Translations under genes and position numbers: made by a program
Notes under the pieces: generated by a model
Databases searched by the model: none
What the model saw: only the letters and a program-made list of their open reading frames with translations
What the model was told of the DNA's origin: nothing
Assembly: GCF_001722335.1 (NCBI RefSeq)
Contig: NZ_MIHA01000005.1
Coordinates: 62,001-126,000 of the forward strand
Length of the DNA stretch: 64,000 nt
From: Mycolicibacterium flavescens
GTDB taxonomy: Bacteria; Actinomycetota; Actinomycetes; Mycobacteriales; Mycobacteriaceae
Direction of reading: 5' to 3'
Shown here: in pieces, positions 50,656 to 64,000 of the stretch
Position numbering within the stretch: position 1 is the first letter of the stretch
Layout: each line of letters starts with the position of its first letter

Positions 50656-51377
50656 GTCGCCTCCATCAGTCGATTACCGTCGCGCCGCGTCGACAGCTCC
50701 GCGGCGAAGTCGTGGTAGGCGCTTCGCAGCGCCGCACCGGGCCAGTTCGGTGGTAGCAGTTCTGCGGGCAGCACCGGATCGGTGAGCAGGTGCCGCACGA
50801 TCGCCGCGGCGACGACGAACCGCGCTGGAACGTCGGCGGCCGCGGATATCTCGCTCAGCAGGCGATGACCCGTGCGCGCCCAGCCGGCCAGATCCCACAG
50901 CCGGCCCGCGAGTTCAGCGGGCTCCCTGTCGCGCACCTGCAGCAGTCGCCCGCGCCGCAGCACATCGGCGGGCAGCGCGAGGTCGAGGTTATGCGGGCGC
51001 AGCCACACCCCTTCGCGCAGCTCGGCGAACCGGTTGTCCTGCAGCGTGTTTCGCAGCGATGCGCGGGTCCGTGCGTCGTCGCCGACGCTGGTGACCGCCA
51101 GCATCGTCCAGTCGCCGTCCCAGCTGCGCAGGGGAGGGTCCAGAGCGTCGTCCTGCCGCCGTTGTCGCGTCAGCAGCCGGTCCGACAGCCGGTAGCCGTC
51201 CTCGGAGCGCACCAGGTCGCCCGCGCTGACCATCCGCGTCAGCGCAACCCGCACCGTCGGCTCTCGGATGCCGAAATCGGCTGTCAGCCGGATGAGTTCG
51301 CCGGCCGTGGCCCACGCCGGGTGCGCGCCGAGCAGCACGCTCAGCACCACCGAGCGGGCCGTCATCGACTTCGGCAT
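50652..51377 (-). CDS. PaaX-family transcriptional regulator
   Basis: A 241-aa regulator with an N-terminal winged helix (about 5-70: SVVLSVLLGAHPAWATAGELIRLTADFGIREPTVRVALTRMVSAGDLV in parts) and the PaaX C-terminal domain (about 90-240: WDGDWTMLAV). PaaX proteins sense aryl or acyl-CoA esters and control degradation genes. It lies between two crotonase genes, coupled to both (shared bases at each junction), as in the Rv0673-Rv0675 order of M. tuberculosis. It probably controls this fatty-acid or aromatic module. Confidence 0.85.
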   Translation of the reverse strand: MPKSMTARSVVLSVLLGAHPAWATAGELIRLTADFGIREPTVRVALTRMVSAGDLVRSEDGYRLSDRLLTRQRRQDDALDPPLRSWDGDWTMLAVTSVGDDARTRASLRNTLQDNRFAELREGVWLRPHNLDLALPADVLRRGRLLQVRDREPAELAGRLWDLAGWARTGHRLLSEISAAADVPARFVVAAAIVRHLLTDPVLPAELLPPNWPGAALRSAYHDFAAELSTRRDGNRLMEAT

Positions 51378-52315
51378 CAGACCCCGGACGTGGTGCGGCC
51401 GTGATCGCCGAACGGTTCGTCGCGCTGACGGACCGCCTCGCGGAAGCCGTGCTCGCGGGACTGCGCGACGAACGCGTGCCCCTCGGGCGTGTGGCGGGCG
51501 ATCCCGTCGAACACCGTGGAGACCATCGCGCTGTTGGCGGTGCCCTGGTTGTACAGCGCGGAGTTCATCGCGAGCTTGACCATGATCAGCTGGTTGATCG
51601 GGACCTGGGCGATCCGGGAGACCAGCCGCTCGGTGCGCTCGTCGAGTTCCTCGGGTGCCGGCGCCTCGATCGCCAGTCCCCACTCGGCCGCTTGCGCTCC
51701 GGTGATCGAATCACCGGTCAGCAGAAGGCGTTTGGCGCGCTGGTCGCCGAGGCGGTGCGCCCACATCCCGGCGGCCGGCACACCCCACACCCGCGTCGGC
51801 GGGTAGCCGATCTTCGCGTCGGCTGCCGCGATCACCTGGTCGGCGTGCAGTGCGATGTCGGTGCCGCCGGCCACGCAGTAGCCGTGGATCTTGACGACGG
51901 TCGGTTTGTCGCAGTGCATCAGGCTGGAGAAGCCGCGGACGAACCGGCTCATCATCTGGTAGTCGATCATCGGGTCCCACGGCTGATCCGGCAGATGGTT
52001 GACGGCCTGTGTCCTGCCGGACAGCACGGTGTCGCGGTAGGGGCTGCCGCCGCCGGCGGACGAGGACCCCTCGGCGTATGCCGACAGGTCGAAGCCCGCG
52101 CAAAACCCTTCTCCCCGACCGGAAACCAGGATGACATGCACGCTCGGGTCGAGGTCGGCGCGTTCCACCAGCGCGGACAGTTCCAGCGGCGTGTCCGCGA
52201 CGATCGCGTTGCCCTTCTCCGGGCGGTTGAACGTGATCCGGGCGACCCGGTCGGTGACCTCGTAGGTCATGGTCTTGAGGTTGTCGAAGTCGACGGGCCT
52301 GATCGCGTGCGTCAT
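51377..52315 (-). CDS. Enoyl-CoA hydratase/isomerase (echA4-like)
   Basis: A 312-aa crotonase. The CoA-binding and oxyanion-hole elements are RPEKGNAIVADTPLELSA, SGRGEGFCAGFDLSAYAEG and KIHGYCVAGGTDIALHADQVIAA. An acidic side chain in the usual catalytic region (about 160-180) is not easy to assign, so the precise reaction is uncertain. ATG 52315 follows a hairpin region. It sits between fadE8-like and PaaX-like genes. Confidence 0.85.
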   Translation of the reverse strand: MTHAIRPVDFDNLKTMTYEVTDRVARITFNRPEKGNAIVADTPLELSALVERADLDPSVHVILVSGRGEGFCAGFDLSAYAEGSSSAGGGSPYRDTVLSGRTQAVNHLPDQPWDPMIDYQMMSRFVRGFSSLMHCDKPTVVKIHGYCVAGGTDIALHADQVIAAADAKIGYPPTRVWGVPAAGMWAHRLGDQRAKRLLLTGDSITGAQAAEWGLAIEAPAPEELDERTERLVSRIAQVPINQLIMVKLAMNSALYNQGTANSAMVSTVFDGIARHTPEGHAFVAQSREHGFREAVRQRDEPFGDHGRTTSGV

Positions 52316-52334
52316 GAGCGGGTCACCTTCTCCC

Positions 52335-52394
52335 GCGAGCAGACATAGAATCGCACTCCTGGCGACAATTCCGTGCGATTCTGCGTCTGCTCGC
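52335..52394. repeat. GAGCAGAC-type intergenic hairpin
   Basis: Arms of 22 bp (52335-52356 and 52373-52394, two mismatches) contain GCGAGCAGAC and its complement and enclose a 16-nt loop. It lies in the 88-bp gap between the acyl-CoA dehydrogenase and crotonase genes. The same core is found at 34036-34093, so a dispersed family is possible. It may attenuate or process the transcript. Confidence 0.65.
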
Positions 52395-52403
52395 CAACAG
52401 TGG

Positions 52404-54032
52404 TCACGCCTTGACCAACGCGCGCTCGATGATCGGCGCCAGGTCCAGCCCCGTCGGCAGCGTGCCGAACGCGCCGCCCCAGGCCCCGCCCAGCCGCGTG
52501 GCCAGGAACGCCTCGGCGACCGCCGGGTGGCCGTGACGCACCAACAGCGACCCCTGCAGCGCCAGCGAGATGTCCTCGGCGACTTTGCGGCCGCGGTACT
52601 GGATGGTCTCCAGATCGCCCAGCGAGACGCGCAGCCCATTCACAAAGGCGTCCAGTCGGGCGTCTGATCCGGCGCAGAGACCCAACTCGTCGAACAGCAC
52701 GTCGACGCATTCCGGTCGAGTTGCCATAGCCCGCAACGTGTCCAGCGCGCTGACGTTGCCCGACCCCTCCCAGATGCCCATCAGCGGGGCTTCGCGGTAC
52801 AGCCGCGGCATGCCCGACTCCTCGACATAGCCGTTGCCGCCCAGGCATTCCATCGCCTCGGCCGCGTGCGGCGTCGCGCGCTTGCACACCCAGTACTTGG
52901 CCGCGGCCAACCCGATCCGCCGCAGCAGCGTCTCGCGCGCGTCCCCGCGCACCGCCGCGTCGGTCGCACCGGCCATCCGCATCGCGACCATCGTCGCCGC
53001 CTCCGCCTCCACCGCGAGGTCAGCCAGCACGTTACGCATCAGCGGCTGGTCGATCAGGTACTCGCCGAACGCTTTTCGATGCTGCACGTGATGGATCGCG
53101 CGGGCCAGGCCGTTGCGCATACTCGTCGCGCTGCCCAGCGTGCAGTCCAGCCGGGTCAGGTTGACCATCTCGATGATCGTCGGCACACCGCGGCCCTCTT
53201 CGCCGACCAGCCAGGCCACCGCCCCGTCGTACTCGACCTCCGACGACGCGTTGGCGTGGTTGCCGAGCTTGTCCTTGAGCCGCTGCAGGAACATCCGGTT
53301 GCGGGTGCCGTCCGGCAGCACCCGCGGCAGCAGGAAACACGACAGCCCGCCCGGCGCCTGGGCCAACACCAGGAAGATGTCGCACATCGGCGCGGAGGTG
53401 AACCACTTGTGCCCGCGCAACGAGTACGTCCCGTCGCCGTTGGGCACGGCTTCGGTGGTGCCCGCGCGCACGTCGGAGCCACCCTGCTTCTCGGTCATCG
53501 ACATGCCCGCGGTGATGCCGGCTTTCGTCGTCGCCACCTTCAGCTCGGGATCGTAGACGCGGCTGACGAGCAGCGGTTCGTACACCGCAGCCAGTTCCGG
53601 GTTGTGCCGCAACGCGGGGACGACGGCGTAGGTCATCGAGATCGGGCAGATGTGTCCGGGTTCGGGCGTCCACACCGAGGTCTTGGCCGCGCGCACGACG
53701 TGGGCTCCGGGCCGGTCGTCGGCCCACGGCGCGGCGTGCAACCCGTGCCCGACCGCCACGCTCATCAGCGAGTGGTAGGCCGGGTCGTACTCGACCTCGT
53801 CGATGCGGTGGCCGTACCGGTCGTGTGTGTGCAGGATCGGCTGGTTGCGGTCGGCCAGTTCGCCCCACCGCTGGGCCTGCCGCGAGCCCGACAGCGCGCC
53901 GAGTTCGGTGACCTCGTCGAGGCCCCATTCGCCGCCCTCGCGGATCAGCGCCTCGGTCAGTACCGGCGAGGTGGCCGGGTTGTAGTCCTCCAAGGGCGGG
54001 ACCTGATTGGTGACGACGTGTGTGTCCGACAT
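52404..54032 (-). CDS. Acyl-CoA dehydrogenase, AidB-like (fadE8-like)
   Basis: A 542-aa FAD flavoprotein of the acyl-CoA dehydrogenase family, longer than typical (about 380-400) because of an AidB-type N-terminal extension. Visible elements are MTEKQGGSDVRAGTTEA (FAD/substrate loop), WFTSAPMCDIFLVLAQA, and CLGGNGYVEESGMPRLYREAPLMGIWEGSGNV, which holds the usual Glu region. AidB-like proteins may act in fatty-acid oxidation or protect DNA from alkylation. I chose ATG 54032, since the upstream cysteine-rich extension lacks family similarity. It heads the module with the echA4-like gene. Confidence 0.9.
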   Translation of the reverse strand: MSDTHVVTNQVPPLEDYNPATSPVLTEALIREGGEWGLDEVTELGALSGSRQAQRWGELADRNQPILHTHDRYGHRIDEVEYDPAYHSLMSVAVGHGLHAAPWADDRPGAHVVRAAKTSVWTPEPGHICPISMTYAVVPALRHNPELAAVYEPLLVSRVYDPELKVATTKAGITAGMSMTEKQGGSDVRAGTTEAVPNGDGTYSLRGHKWFTSAPMCDIFLVLAQAPGGLSCFLLPRVLPDGTRNRMFLQRLKDKLGNHANASSEVEYDGAVAWLVGEEGRGVPTIIEMVNLTRLDCTLGSATSMRNGLARAIHHVQHRKAFGEYLIDQPLMRNVLADLAVEAEAATMVAMRMAGATDAAVRGDARETLLRRIGLAAAKYWVCKRATPHAAEAMECLGGNGYVEESGMPRLYREAPLMGIWEGSGNVSALDTLRAMATRPECVDVLFDELGLCAGSDARLDAFVNGLRVSLGDLETIQYRGRKVAEDISLALQGSLLVRHGHPAVAEAFLATRLGGAWGGAFGTLPTGLDLAPIIERALVKA

Positions 54033-54086
54033 GACGCCACTATTACACTCTGGCCGACAGTTGCACAAGAGTCGTAACAGCGGTGG

Positions 54087-55274
54087 TCAGCTCGCGGGCT
54101 CCGGTGCGACGACCGGCCGGTCATCGAGCGGGACCACTAGTTCCCTGCGCGACGCCCTGGCGCGTTTACGCGCTTCGTACCGGTTGAGTGCGACGACGAC
54201 GACCGCGGCCAGCGCCCAGCCGAGCAGGATGTCGATGACGTAGTGCTCGGCGGTGTAGACCAATGTGAACGCCATCAGCAACACGTAGGCCACGAGCAGC
54301 GGGCGCCACGCTCCGTGCACACGCCGCCACAGGAACGCTGCGACGGCCGCCGTCATGCCCGCGTGCAGCGACGGTATCGCCGCCACCAGGTTGACGCTGG
54401 CCTGACCGGCGTCCAGCAACGCGCTGGCGGTGTGCATGTTCAGGTTGCCCCAGCCGCGGCCGACGATCCGCTCGATCCACGCGTTCGCGCCGTCCTGACT
54501 GGACTGCATCGCCCCGAGGACACCGCCGTCGGGCACCCCGCGCGCCGAACGGAACATGCAGCGGGCGTCGGCCGGTCCGCTTGCGACCTCGGCCGGCGTG
54601 CACCGGGCCGCGGCCCACGGCGGTGCGGCCGGCACCAGGGCATAGATGGCCAGGCCCACGAAGTTCAGGCCGACGAACAGCCGCACGAACGCTTTCCACT
54701 CCGCGCGATCACGCAGCCACAGCACCCCGGCCACCGCGTACGGCAGGATGAAGAACGACATGTAGACGCAGCTCAAGACCACTTCCCACCACGGCGGCTG
54801 GCCCTGTTTGAGCTGCTCCTGCAGCCAGACGGTCGGCACGATGCCGGAGAACATCCAGCGGTCGACCTCGGCCGGCCACTCCCACAGCGTCGGTCGTCCG
54901 ATCATGTCGGCCGCGCCGCGGCTCAGGTCGTAGGCGAGCAGCACCAACGCGAACGGCAGCCAGTCGCGGATGACGTAGAGCATCCGGCGGCCCTGGCCGA
55001 TGCTGGCGGCCAGCAACCCGGTGGCGATGTAGAGCAGCACCAGTTCGCGGTTGAACGCGAATCCCGTTGTGATGGTGCGGTAGATGATCACCGCCGCCCA
55101 GGTCACGACGGCGATGCGGCGGATGACCGTCAGCCGGCGCGGCCACGCGCTGTCAGGTCTCGGCTGGTCAGCGGGTTCGGGCGGGTGAATCGGTCGCGGC
55201 TCGAGGTCGGTCAGGAGCGGCTGCTCGACGGCAGCACGGGGCCGCACGATCGATGACTCGTCCACCGCGGCCAC
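54087..55274 (-). CDS. PAP2-superfamily membrane protein
   Basis: A 395-aa integral membrane protein with about seven helices after a 45-aa Pro-rich cytoplasmic N-terminus. The phosphatase-like motifs are IPSLHAGMTAAV (near 302-313, with His) and TAEHYVIDILLGWALA (near 342-357). These resemble inositol-phosphoceramide or inositol-phosphate lipid transferases (PAP2_3 group). Substrate is probably a phospholipid or polyprenyl phosphate. The GTG start has an in-frame GTG three codons later. Confidence 0.78.
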   Translation of the reverse strand: MAAVDESSIVRPRAAVEQPLLTDLEPRPIHPPEPADQPRPDSAWPRRLTVIRRIAVVTWAAVIIYRTITTGFAFNRELVLLYIATGLLAASIGQGRRMLYVIRDWLPFALVLLAYDLSRGAADMIGRPTLWEWPAEVDRWMFSGIVPTVWLQEQLKQGQPPWWEVVLSCVYMSFFILPYAVAGVLWLRDRAEWKAFVRLFVGLNFVGLAIYALVPAAPPWAAARCTPAEVASGPADARCMFRSARGVPDGGVLGAMQSSQDGANAWIERIVGRGWGNLNMHTASALLDAGQASVNLVAAIPSLHAGMTAAVAAFLWRRVHGAWRPLLVAYVLLMAFTLVYTAEHYVIDILLGWALAAVVVVALNRYEARKRARASRRELVVPLDDRPVVAPEPAS

Positions 55275-55351
55275 CCGGACGAATCTAGTTCACCGGGAGG
55301 TCACCGTTAGTTACCGGGCCGTTCGGTTAGCGTTTCGTGACCGAACTCTCG

Positions 55352-56104
55352 CTAATCGAGGTTCTCGCGGAGGAAGGCGATGTCGTCCTTGCGGCCTTCG
55401 TCGGAGGTCTCGCAGATCACGGGCGCGTCGGCCGCCTTGACGACGGCCACCAGCAGCTGCGGGTCGATCTGTCCGGTGCCGAAGTTCGCGTGCCGGTCGG
55501 CGCCCGAACCGGCAGCGTCGCGCGAGTCGTTGCAGTGCACCAGGTCGATGCGCCCGGTGATCGACTTGATCCGCTCGACGGCGTCGATCAGTGCCTCGCC
55601 GGCCGCCCACGCGTGGCAGGTGTCGAGGCAGAACCCGATGCCCTTGTCGCCGATGTGGTCCCACAGCCGGGCGATGGTGTCGAAGTGTCGCGCCATCGCG
55701 TGGTCACCGCCGGCGGTGTTCTCGAGGTAGACCGGCACGTCGGTCTCGAGGTAGTCGAGCGCCTTGACCCAGCGTTCGAAGCCGGCGTCCCAGTCCTTGT
55801 CGTCGGCGTGCCCGCCGTGCACGATCACCGCGGCCGCGCCGACGTCGGCGGCCGCATCGCAGGTGTCCTGCAGGATCTTGCGCGACGGGATACGCACCCG
55901 GTTGTTGGCCGAGGCCACGTTGATCAGGTACGGGGCGTGTACGTAGATCGGTATCGGCGAGGCCTTCAGCGTCTCGGCGTCATCGCGCGGTTTCGGCTTC
56001 TTCCAGCTCTGCGGGTTGCCGAGGAAGAACTGCACGACGTCGGCGCCGTCGGCCTGGGCAGCAGCGAGGGGGTCGTCACCGTGGACGTGCGAACCAATGA
56101 GCAC
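55352..56104 (-). CDS. nfo: Endonuclease IV
   Basis: A 250-aa AP endonuclease of the TIM-barrel family (called end in M. tuberculosis). The zinc-binding residues are in IGSHVHGDD (His), [39 protein letters not shown] and CETSDEGR. It cleaves abasic sites in base excision repair. The GTG start at 56104 begins [11 protein letters not shown]. It is the same neighbour of rpoC as in M. tuberculosis, though other genes lie between here. Confidence 0.93.
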   Translation of the reverse strand: MLIGSHVHGDDPLAAAQADGADVVQFFLGNPQSWKKPKPRDDAETLKASPIPIYVHAPYLINVASANNRVRIPSRKILQDTCDAAADVGAAAVIVHGGHADDKDWDAGFERWVKALDYLETDVPVYLENTAGGDHAMARHFDTIARLWDHIGDKGIGFCLDTCHAWAAGEALIDAVERIKSITGRIDLVHCNDSRDAAGSGADRHANFGTGQIDPQLLVAVVKAADAPVICETSDEGRKDDIAFLRENLD

Positions 56105-56174
56105 GGCCCCAATCCTAGGCGGGCGACGATCAAGCGGCGAGGAACGAGCCGCGTTGAGGAGCCGCCCATCAAAC

Positions 56175-56762
56175 CTAGGCGGGCGCTCTGACAGTGGCGC
56201 CGTCGATCAGGTGGGCGGCCGCCGAGCGCGCGTGCAACAGCGCCGCGGTGTCGTTGAGCGTCGTCGCCAGGGCCGCCGCGCCCTCGAACAGCACCAGCAG
56301 TTGGTGGCCCAGCGCGTACGGGTCGGCGGCGCCCGCCTCCGCTGCCAAGGCGACGAGCCGCTCGGCGAAGCGGCGCTTGTGCGCGCGGATCAGCTCGTCG
56401 ACCGTCGGCCACGTCCCTGCCGACTCGACCGCGGCGTTGTGGAACGGGCACCCGCGGAAGCGCTCGACCGGCGACGCGTCGAACATCGCCAGCAGCCGCT
56501 CCCGCGGAGCGAGGTCGGTGCGCTCCAGAAGCCGCTCCATCGGCGTTCCCGACTCGTCGAGCGTGCGCAGGTAGTTCTCCACCAGCTCGGTCTTGCTCGA
56601 GAAGTGTTGATAGAGCGTGCGTTTGGACACCTTGGCGTGTCGGATGACCGCTTCCACGCCGGTCGCGTGGATGCCGTTGCGGTAGAACAGCTTGGCGGCG
56701 GTGGCGGCGAGACGCTCCCGCGCGCCCCGGCCCCCGCCGCGCGCGGGCGTCTGGGCGGTCAC
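56175..56762 (-). CDS. TetR family regulator
   Basis: A 195-aa regulator: helix-turn-helix at about 15-60 ([41 protein letters not shown] in parts), then a TetR_C domain with [14 protein letters not shown]. The GTG start at 56762 was chosen because it is followed by the typical basic N-terminus. It is divergent from the thioesterase gene, with a palindrome in between. Confidence 0.87.
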   Translation of the reverse strand: MTAQTPARGGGRGARERLAATAAKLFYRNGIHATGVEAVIRHAKVSKRTLYQHFSSKTELVENYLRTLDESGTPMERLLERTDLAPRERLLAMFDASPVERFRGCPFHNAAVESAGTWPTVDELIRAHKRRFAERLVALAAEAGAADPYALGHQLLVLFEGAAALATTLNDTAALLHARSAAAHLIDGATVRAPA

Positions 56763-56773
56763 ATCGGCGAGTA

Positions 56774-56785
56774 TACCGATCGGTA
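56774..56785. promoter_or_regulatory. Palindromic operator between TetR and thioesterase
   Basis: TACCGATCGGTA is a perfect 12-bp palindrome, 12 bp before the TetR start and 33 bp before the thioesterase start. A second, longer copy is at 57649-57662. Confidence 0.65.
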
Positions 56786-56817
56786 CCCTAAAGCTGGTAC
56801 ACGTTTCAGGAGGCACG

Positions 56818-57630
56818 ATGACCCACCCGTTCGACGCGGCGATCGATCTCACCCCGCGCCCCGATCACCGCCTGGTGGGCCGCACCGTCCCTGAATACGC
56901 CAACATGGTCGGCCCCTTCGGCGGCGCCACGGCCGCGGCCCTGCTGCACGCGGTCGAACAGCACCCCGACCGCGCCGGCGACCCGATCGCGCTGACGGTG
57001 AACTTCGCCGCACCGGTCGCCGACGGCGAGTTCACCATCGACACCACGCTCGTGCGCGCCAACCGGACGAACCAGCACTGGACGGCCACTCTGAGCCAGG
57101 ATGACGGCGTGATGTCCACGGCGACCGCGGTTTTTGGAACCCGCCGGGACGCCTGGTCGGCGACCGAGGCATGGCCGCCCGACGCGCCGCAACCCGACGC
57201 GGTCGAACGGAGGCACGGCCCCGAGGGAATCACGTGGATGCAGAACTACGATATGCGCTTCGTCAAGGGGCTTCCGCCCGTCGACGGCGTCGCCCACGAA
57301 TCGTCGACCTCGACACTGTGGGTGCGCCACGACCCGGCGCGCGTCATCGACTTCACCGCACTGGCCGCCCTGGCGGACGTCTTCTACCCGCGCGTGTTCC
57401 TGCGCCGTGGCAGGCCGGTGCCGGCCGGGACCATCTCGATGACGACGTACTTCCACGTCGACGGTGCCGAACTGGCCGAGGTGGGCGACGACTTCGTGCT
57501 GGCGACCGCGCGGGGACACCAGTTCGCGCGGGGGTATTTCGACCAGACCGCCCAACTGTGGTCCCGCGGTGGGGTTCTGCTCGCCAGCTCCAACCAGACC
57601 GTCTACTACAAGGACTCGTTCAGCCGGTGA
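56818..57630 (+). CDS. Double-hotdog acyl-CoA thioesterase (TesB-like)
   Basis: A 270-aa protein with two hotdog repeats. First repeat PEYANMVGPFGGATAAALLHAVE and LTVNFAAPVADGEF; second around FYPRVFLRRGRPVPAGTISMTTYFHVDG. The C-terminus, FARGYFDQTAQLWSRGGVLLASSNQTVYY, matches TesB-type acyl-CoA thioesterases. The ribosome binding site AGGAGG is ideal (56808-56813). It probably belongs to a TetR-controlled lipid pathway. Confidence 0.85.
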   Translation: MTHPFDAAIDLTPRPDHRLVGRTVPEYANMVGPFGGATAAALLHAVEQHPDRAGDPIALTVNFAAPVADGEFTIDTTLVRANRTNQHWTATLSQDDGVMSTATAVFGTRRDAWSATEAWPPDAPQPDAVERRHGPEGITWMQNYDMRFVKGLPPVDGVAHESSTSTLWVRHDPARVIDFTALAALADVFYPRVFLRRGRPVPAGTISMTTYFHVDGAELAEVGDDFVLATARGHQFARGYFDQTAQLWSRGGVLLASSNQTVYYKDSFSR

Positions 57631-57648
57631 TGCCACCTGGCGCGCAGA

Positions 57649-57662
57649 ACACCGATCGGTGT
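57649..57662. promoter_or_regulatory. Second ACCGATCGGT palindrome after the thioesterase gene
   Basis: ACACCGATCGGTGT is a perfect 14-bp palindrome sharing the ACCGATCGGT core of the operator at 56774-56785. It lies in the 66-bp gap between convergent genes, an unexpected place for an operator. Confidence 0.55.
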
Positions 57663-57696
57663 ACTTACCTGTAGGCGTTCACCGGCACGGTGCTGT

Positions 57697-58683
57697 TCAC
57701 GTTTGCGCGATGAGCAGGTAGGTCAGGTACGCCACGTACGCCGAGACCATCAACCCGCCCTCGATGCGGCTGACGCGTCGGCCGGAGATGAAGATCGGGA
57801 TGCACAGCAGCGCGACGGCCACCATGATCGGCAGGTCGATCGTGACCAGGCTGGACGGCAGCACCAACCCCTGCGCGGGCACCAGGCAGGTGATCCCGAG
57901 GATCAGCAGGATGTTGTAGATGCTGCTGCCGATCAGGTTGCCGATCGCGATGTCGCGGTCGCCGCGCACGGTGGAGATCAAGGTGGTGACCAGTTCGGGC
58001 GCCGACGTGCCGATCGCGACGACGGTCAGCCCGATCAGCGCGTCGGAGACGCCGAACTGACGGGCCATCCCGACCGCGCCGTCGACCAGCCAGTCCGCCC
58101 CGACCACGACGACCGCGATCCCGCCGATTGTCATCGCGACGTTGACCGTGGTGCGGGTCTTCACCGAACCCGGTTCCTCGGTGGTGAACTCGCTGGCCAG
58201 TTCGGCGGCGAATTCCTGTGCCACTGCCCGGGACTCGCGGCGCGCCGACCAGATGACCGCGACGGTGTAGACCACCGCGAGACTGACCAGTATCGCGCCG
58301 TCGATCCGCGTCAGCACCCCGTCGGCCGCCAGCACCAGCAGCAGCAGCGCCGCGGCGGCCATCATCGGCAATTCGAAGCGGATGGTCCGCGTCTGCAACG
58401 CCAACGGCAGCAGCGCCGCGCTCAGGCCGAGGATGAGCAGCACGTTGACGACGTTGGTGCCGGCGATATTGCCGACCGCCAACGCGCCACTGCCCTCACC
58501 GGCTGCCACCACGCCGACCGCGAGTTCGGGCATGCTCGTGCCGATCGACACCACGGTCAGCCCGATGACGATGGGGCTGATCCCAAGTCGGACCGCTACT
58601 CCGGCGCCGCCGCGGACCATCACTTCGGCGCCGACGATCAGCAGCGCCAGGCCGGCGACGAACCAGATTGTGTTCGCCAGCAT
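57697..58683 (-). CDS. Calcium/cation antiporter (CaCA family)
   Basis: A 328-aa membrane protein with two homologous halves of five helices each. The alpha repeats are visible as SPIVIGLTVVSIGTSMPELAVG (about 36-57) and DALIGLTVVAIGTSAPELVTT (about 205-226). The family exchanges Ca2+, Na+ or K+ for protons or sodium. I chose ATG 58683, because the longer frame runs back through a hexamer repeat (Gly-Trp dipeptides) that is not protein-like. Confidence 0.9.
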   Translation of the reverse strand: MLANTIWFVAGLALLIVGAEVMVRGGAGVAVRLGISPIVIGLTVVSIGTSMPELAVGVVAAGEGSGALAVGNIAGTNVVNVLLILGLSAALLPLALQTRTIRFELPMMAAAALLLLVLAADGVLTRIDGAILVSLAVVYTVAVIWSARRESRAVAQEFAAELASEFTTEEPGSVKTRTTVNVAMTIGGIAVVVVGADWLVDGAVGMARQFGVSDALIGLTVVAIGTSAPELVTTLISTVRGDRDIAIGNLIGSSIYNILLILGITCLVPAQGLVLPSSLVTIDLPIMVAVALLCIPIFISGRRVSRIEGGLMVSAYVAYLTYLLIAQT

Positions 58684-58757
58684 CAGTCGATCAACCGCCG
58701 AGTGTGGGATCGTGTCACGCCAAACACGTATACCGCGTGCGGGTAACCCACGTTCGG

Positions 58758-58802
58758 CCCACCCCCAGCCCCAGCCCCAGCCCCACCCCCAGCCCCAGCA
58801 GC
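58758..58802. repeat. Degenerate hexamer repeat with G-quadruplex potential
   Basis: CCCCAG units, some CCCCAC, repeat about seven times on the plus strand between the rpoC terminator and the CaCA gene. The transcribed strand therefore carries a series of G4-5 runs separated by 1-2 bases, an ideal G-quadruplex pattern. Not a CRISPR array. Confidence 0.8.
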
Positions 58803-58820
58803 CTGAGTCCAACTCCGGGC

Positions 58821-58852
58821 ACGAAAAAGCCCCCGGGTCGAAACCCGGAGGC
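58821..58852 (-). terminator. Terminator of the rpoB-rpoC operon
   Basis: A stem of 10 bp with one mismatch or G-T pair (58829-58838 with 58843-58852), closed by TTCG, is followed on the minus strand by TTTTTCGTG. It lies 15 bp after the rpoC stop. Confidence 0.88.
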
Positions 58853-58866
58853 CTTTCCGTGTACTG

Positions 58867-62847
<3,981 letters not shown>

Positions 62848-62858
62848 CTAGAAAACTA

Positions 62859-64000
<1,142 letters not shown>

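Noticed and set aside
55322..55354. TTCGGT/ACCGAA and TAGCG/CGCTA interleaved complementarities near the end of the endonuclease IV gene, possible pseudoknot
   Set aside because: Stems are only 5-6 bp and overlap a stop codon; chance pairing is likely in this composition.
58758..58802. Short regular repeats considered as a CRISPR array
   Set aside because: The unit is 6 bp with no spacers and no cas genes nearby; it is a microsatellite.

Overview
The window is high-GC actinobacterial chromosome, and its gene content and order point to a fast-growing mycobacterium of the Mycolicibacterium type. Landmarks are rpoB-rpoC, rpsL-rpsG-fusA-tuf, the S10 ribosomal protein operon and, between the last two, a complete mycofactocin (mft) locus. 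This resembles the region from about Rv0667 to Rv0710 of M. tuberculosis as I remember it, read here in reverse. All gene names rest on reading the translated sequence; no database search was run.

Left end, 1-7,660: a TetR regulator with two palindromic operators, then a 188-bp inverted-repeat element that looks like a MITE. Facing it is a four-gene minus-strand operon (BcsB-like periplasmic protein, polytopic membrane protein, processive GT2 synthase, GT-C-like protein) that may be an uncharacterised exopolysaccharide or envelope-glycan synthase. 7,615-13,430: the S10 operon rpsJ-rplC-rplD-rplW-rplB-rpsS-rplV-rpsC-rplP-rpmC-rpsQ, with a long leader and a strong terminator. 13,515-19,447: a DUF4442 hotdog protein, a lipoprotein carboxylesterase, a cytochrome P450 preceded by the relic of a second P450, and a TetR/MFS efflux pair with twin operators.

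19,364-26,570: mftA-B-C-D-E-F-G on the minus strand with divergent mftR. The precursor MftA is modified by MftC with MftB, cut by MftE, oxidised by MftD and glycosylated by MftF; MftG reoxidises the cofactor. A mycofactocin-coupled SDR (34,104-34,955), with a perfect KstR-type box upstream, is the likely client, and a ferredoxin-reductase-like flavoprotein (30,173-31,348) lies nearby. Between them are a malic enzyme with an in-frame TAG at codon 3, an ECF sigma factor coupled to a triple-VOC protein, and an arginine/ornithine catabolic island (Lrp regulator, DDAH-like enzyme, intact rocD, arcA, arcD-type antiporter, NhaC antiporter).

39,272-42,376: a SHOCT membrane protein, a second MFS pump and a cutinase. 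42,567-47,200: the rpsL-rpsG-fusA-tuf operon. Its leader matches that of the S10 operon: a similar promoter and a nearly identical 21-nt element at the same distance from the -10. 47,240-56,104: TetR, two DUF3558-type lipoproteins, two DUF3060 proteins, a fatty-acid module (fadE8-like, echA4-like, PaaX-like, frameshifted echA5-like), a PAP2-family membrane protein and endonuclease IV. 56,175-64,000: a TetR/thioesterase pair, a CaCA-family exchanger, rpoC, and the 3' part of rpoB running off the window. No tRNA, rRNA, CRISPR array, complete insertion sequence or prophage was seen.
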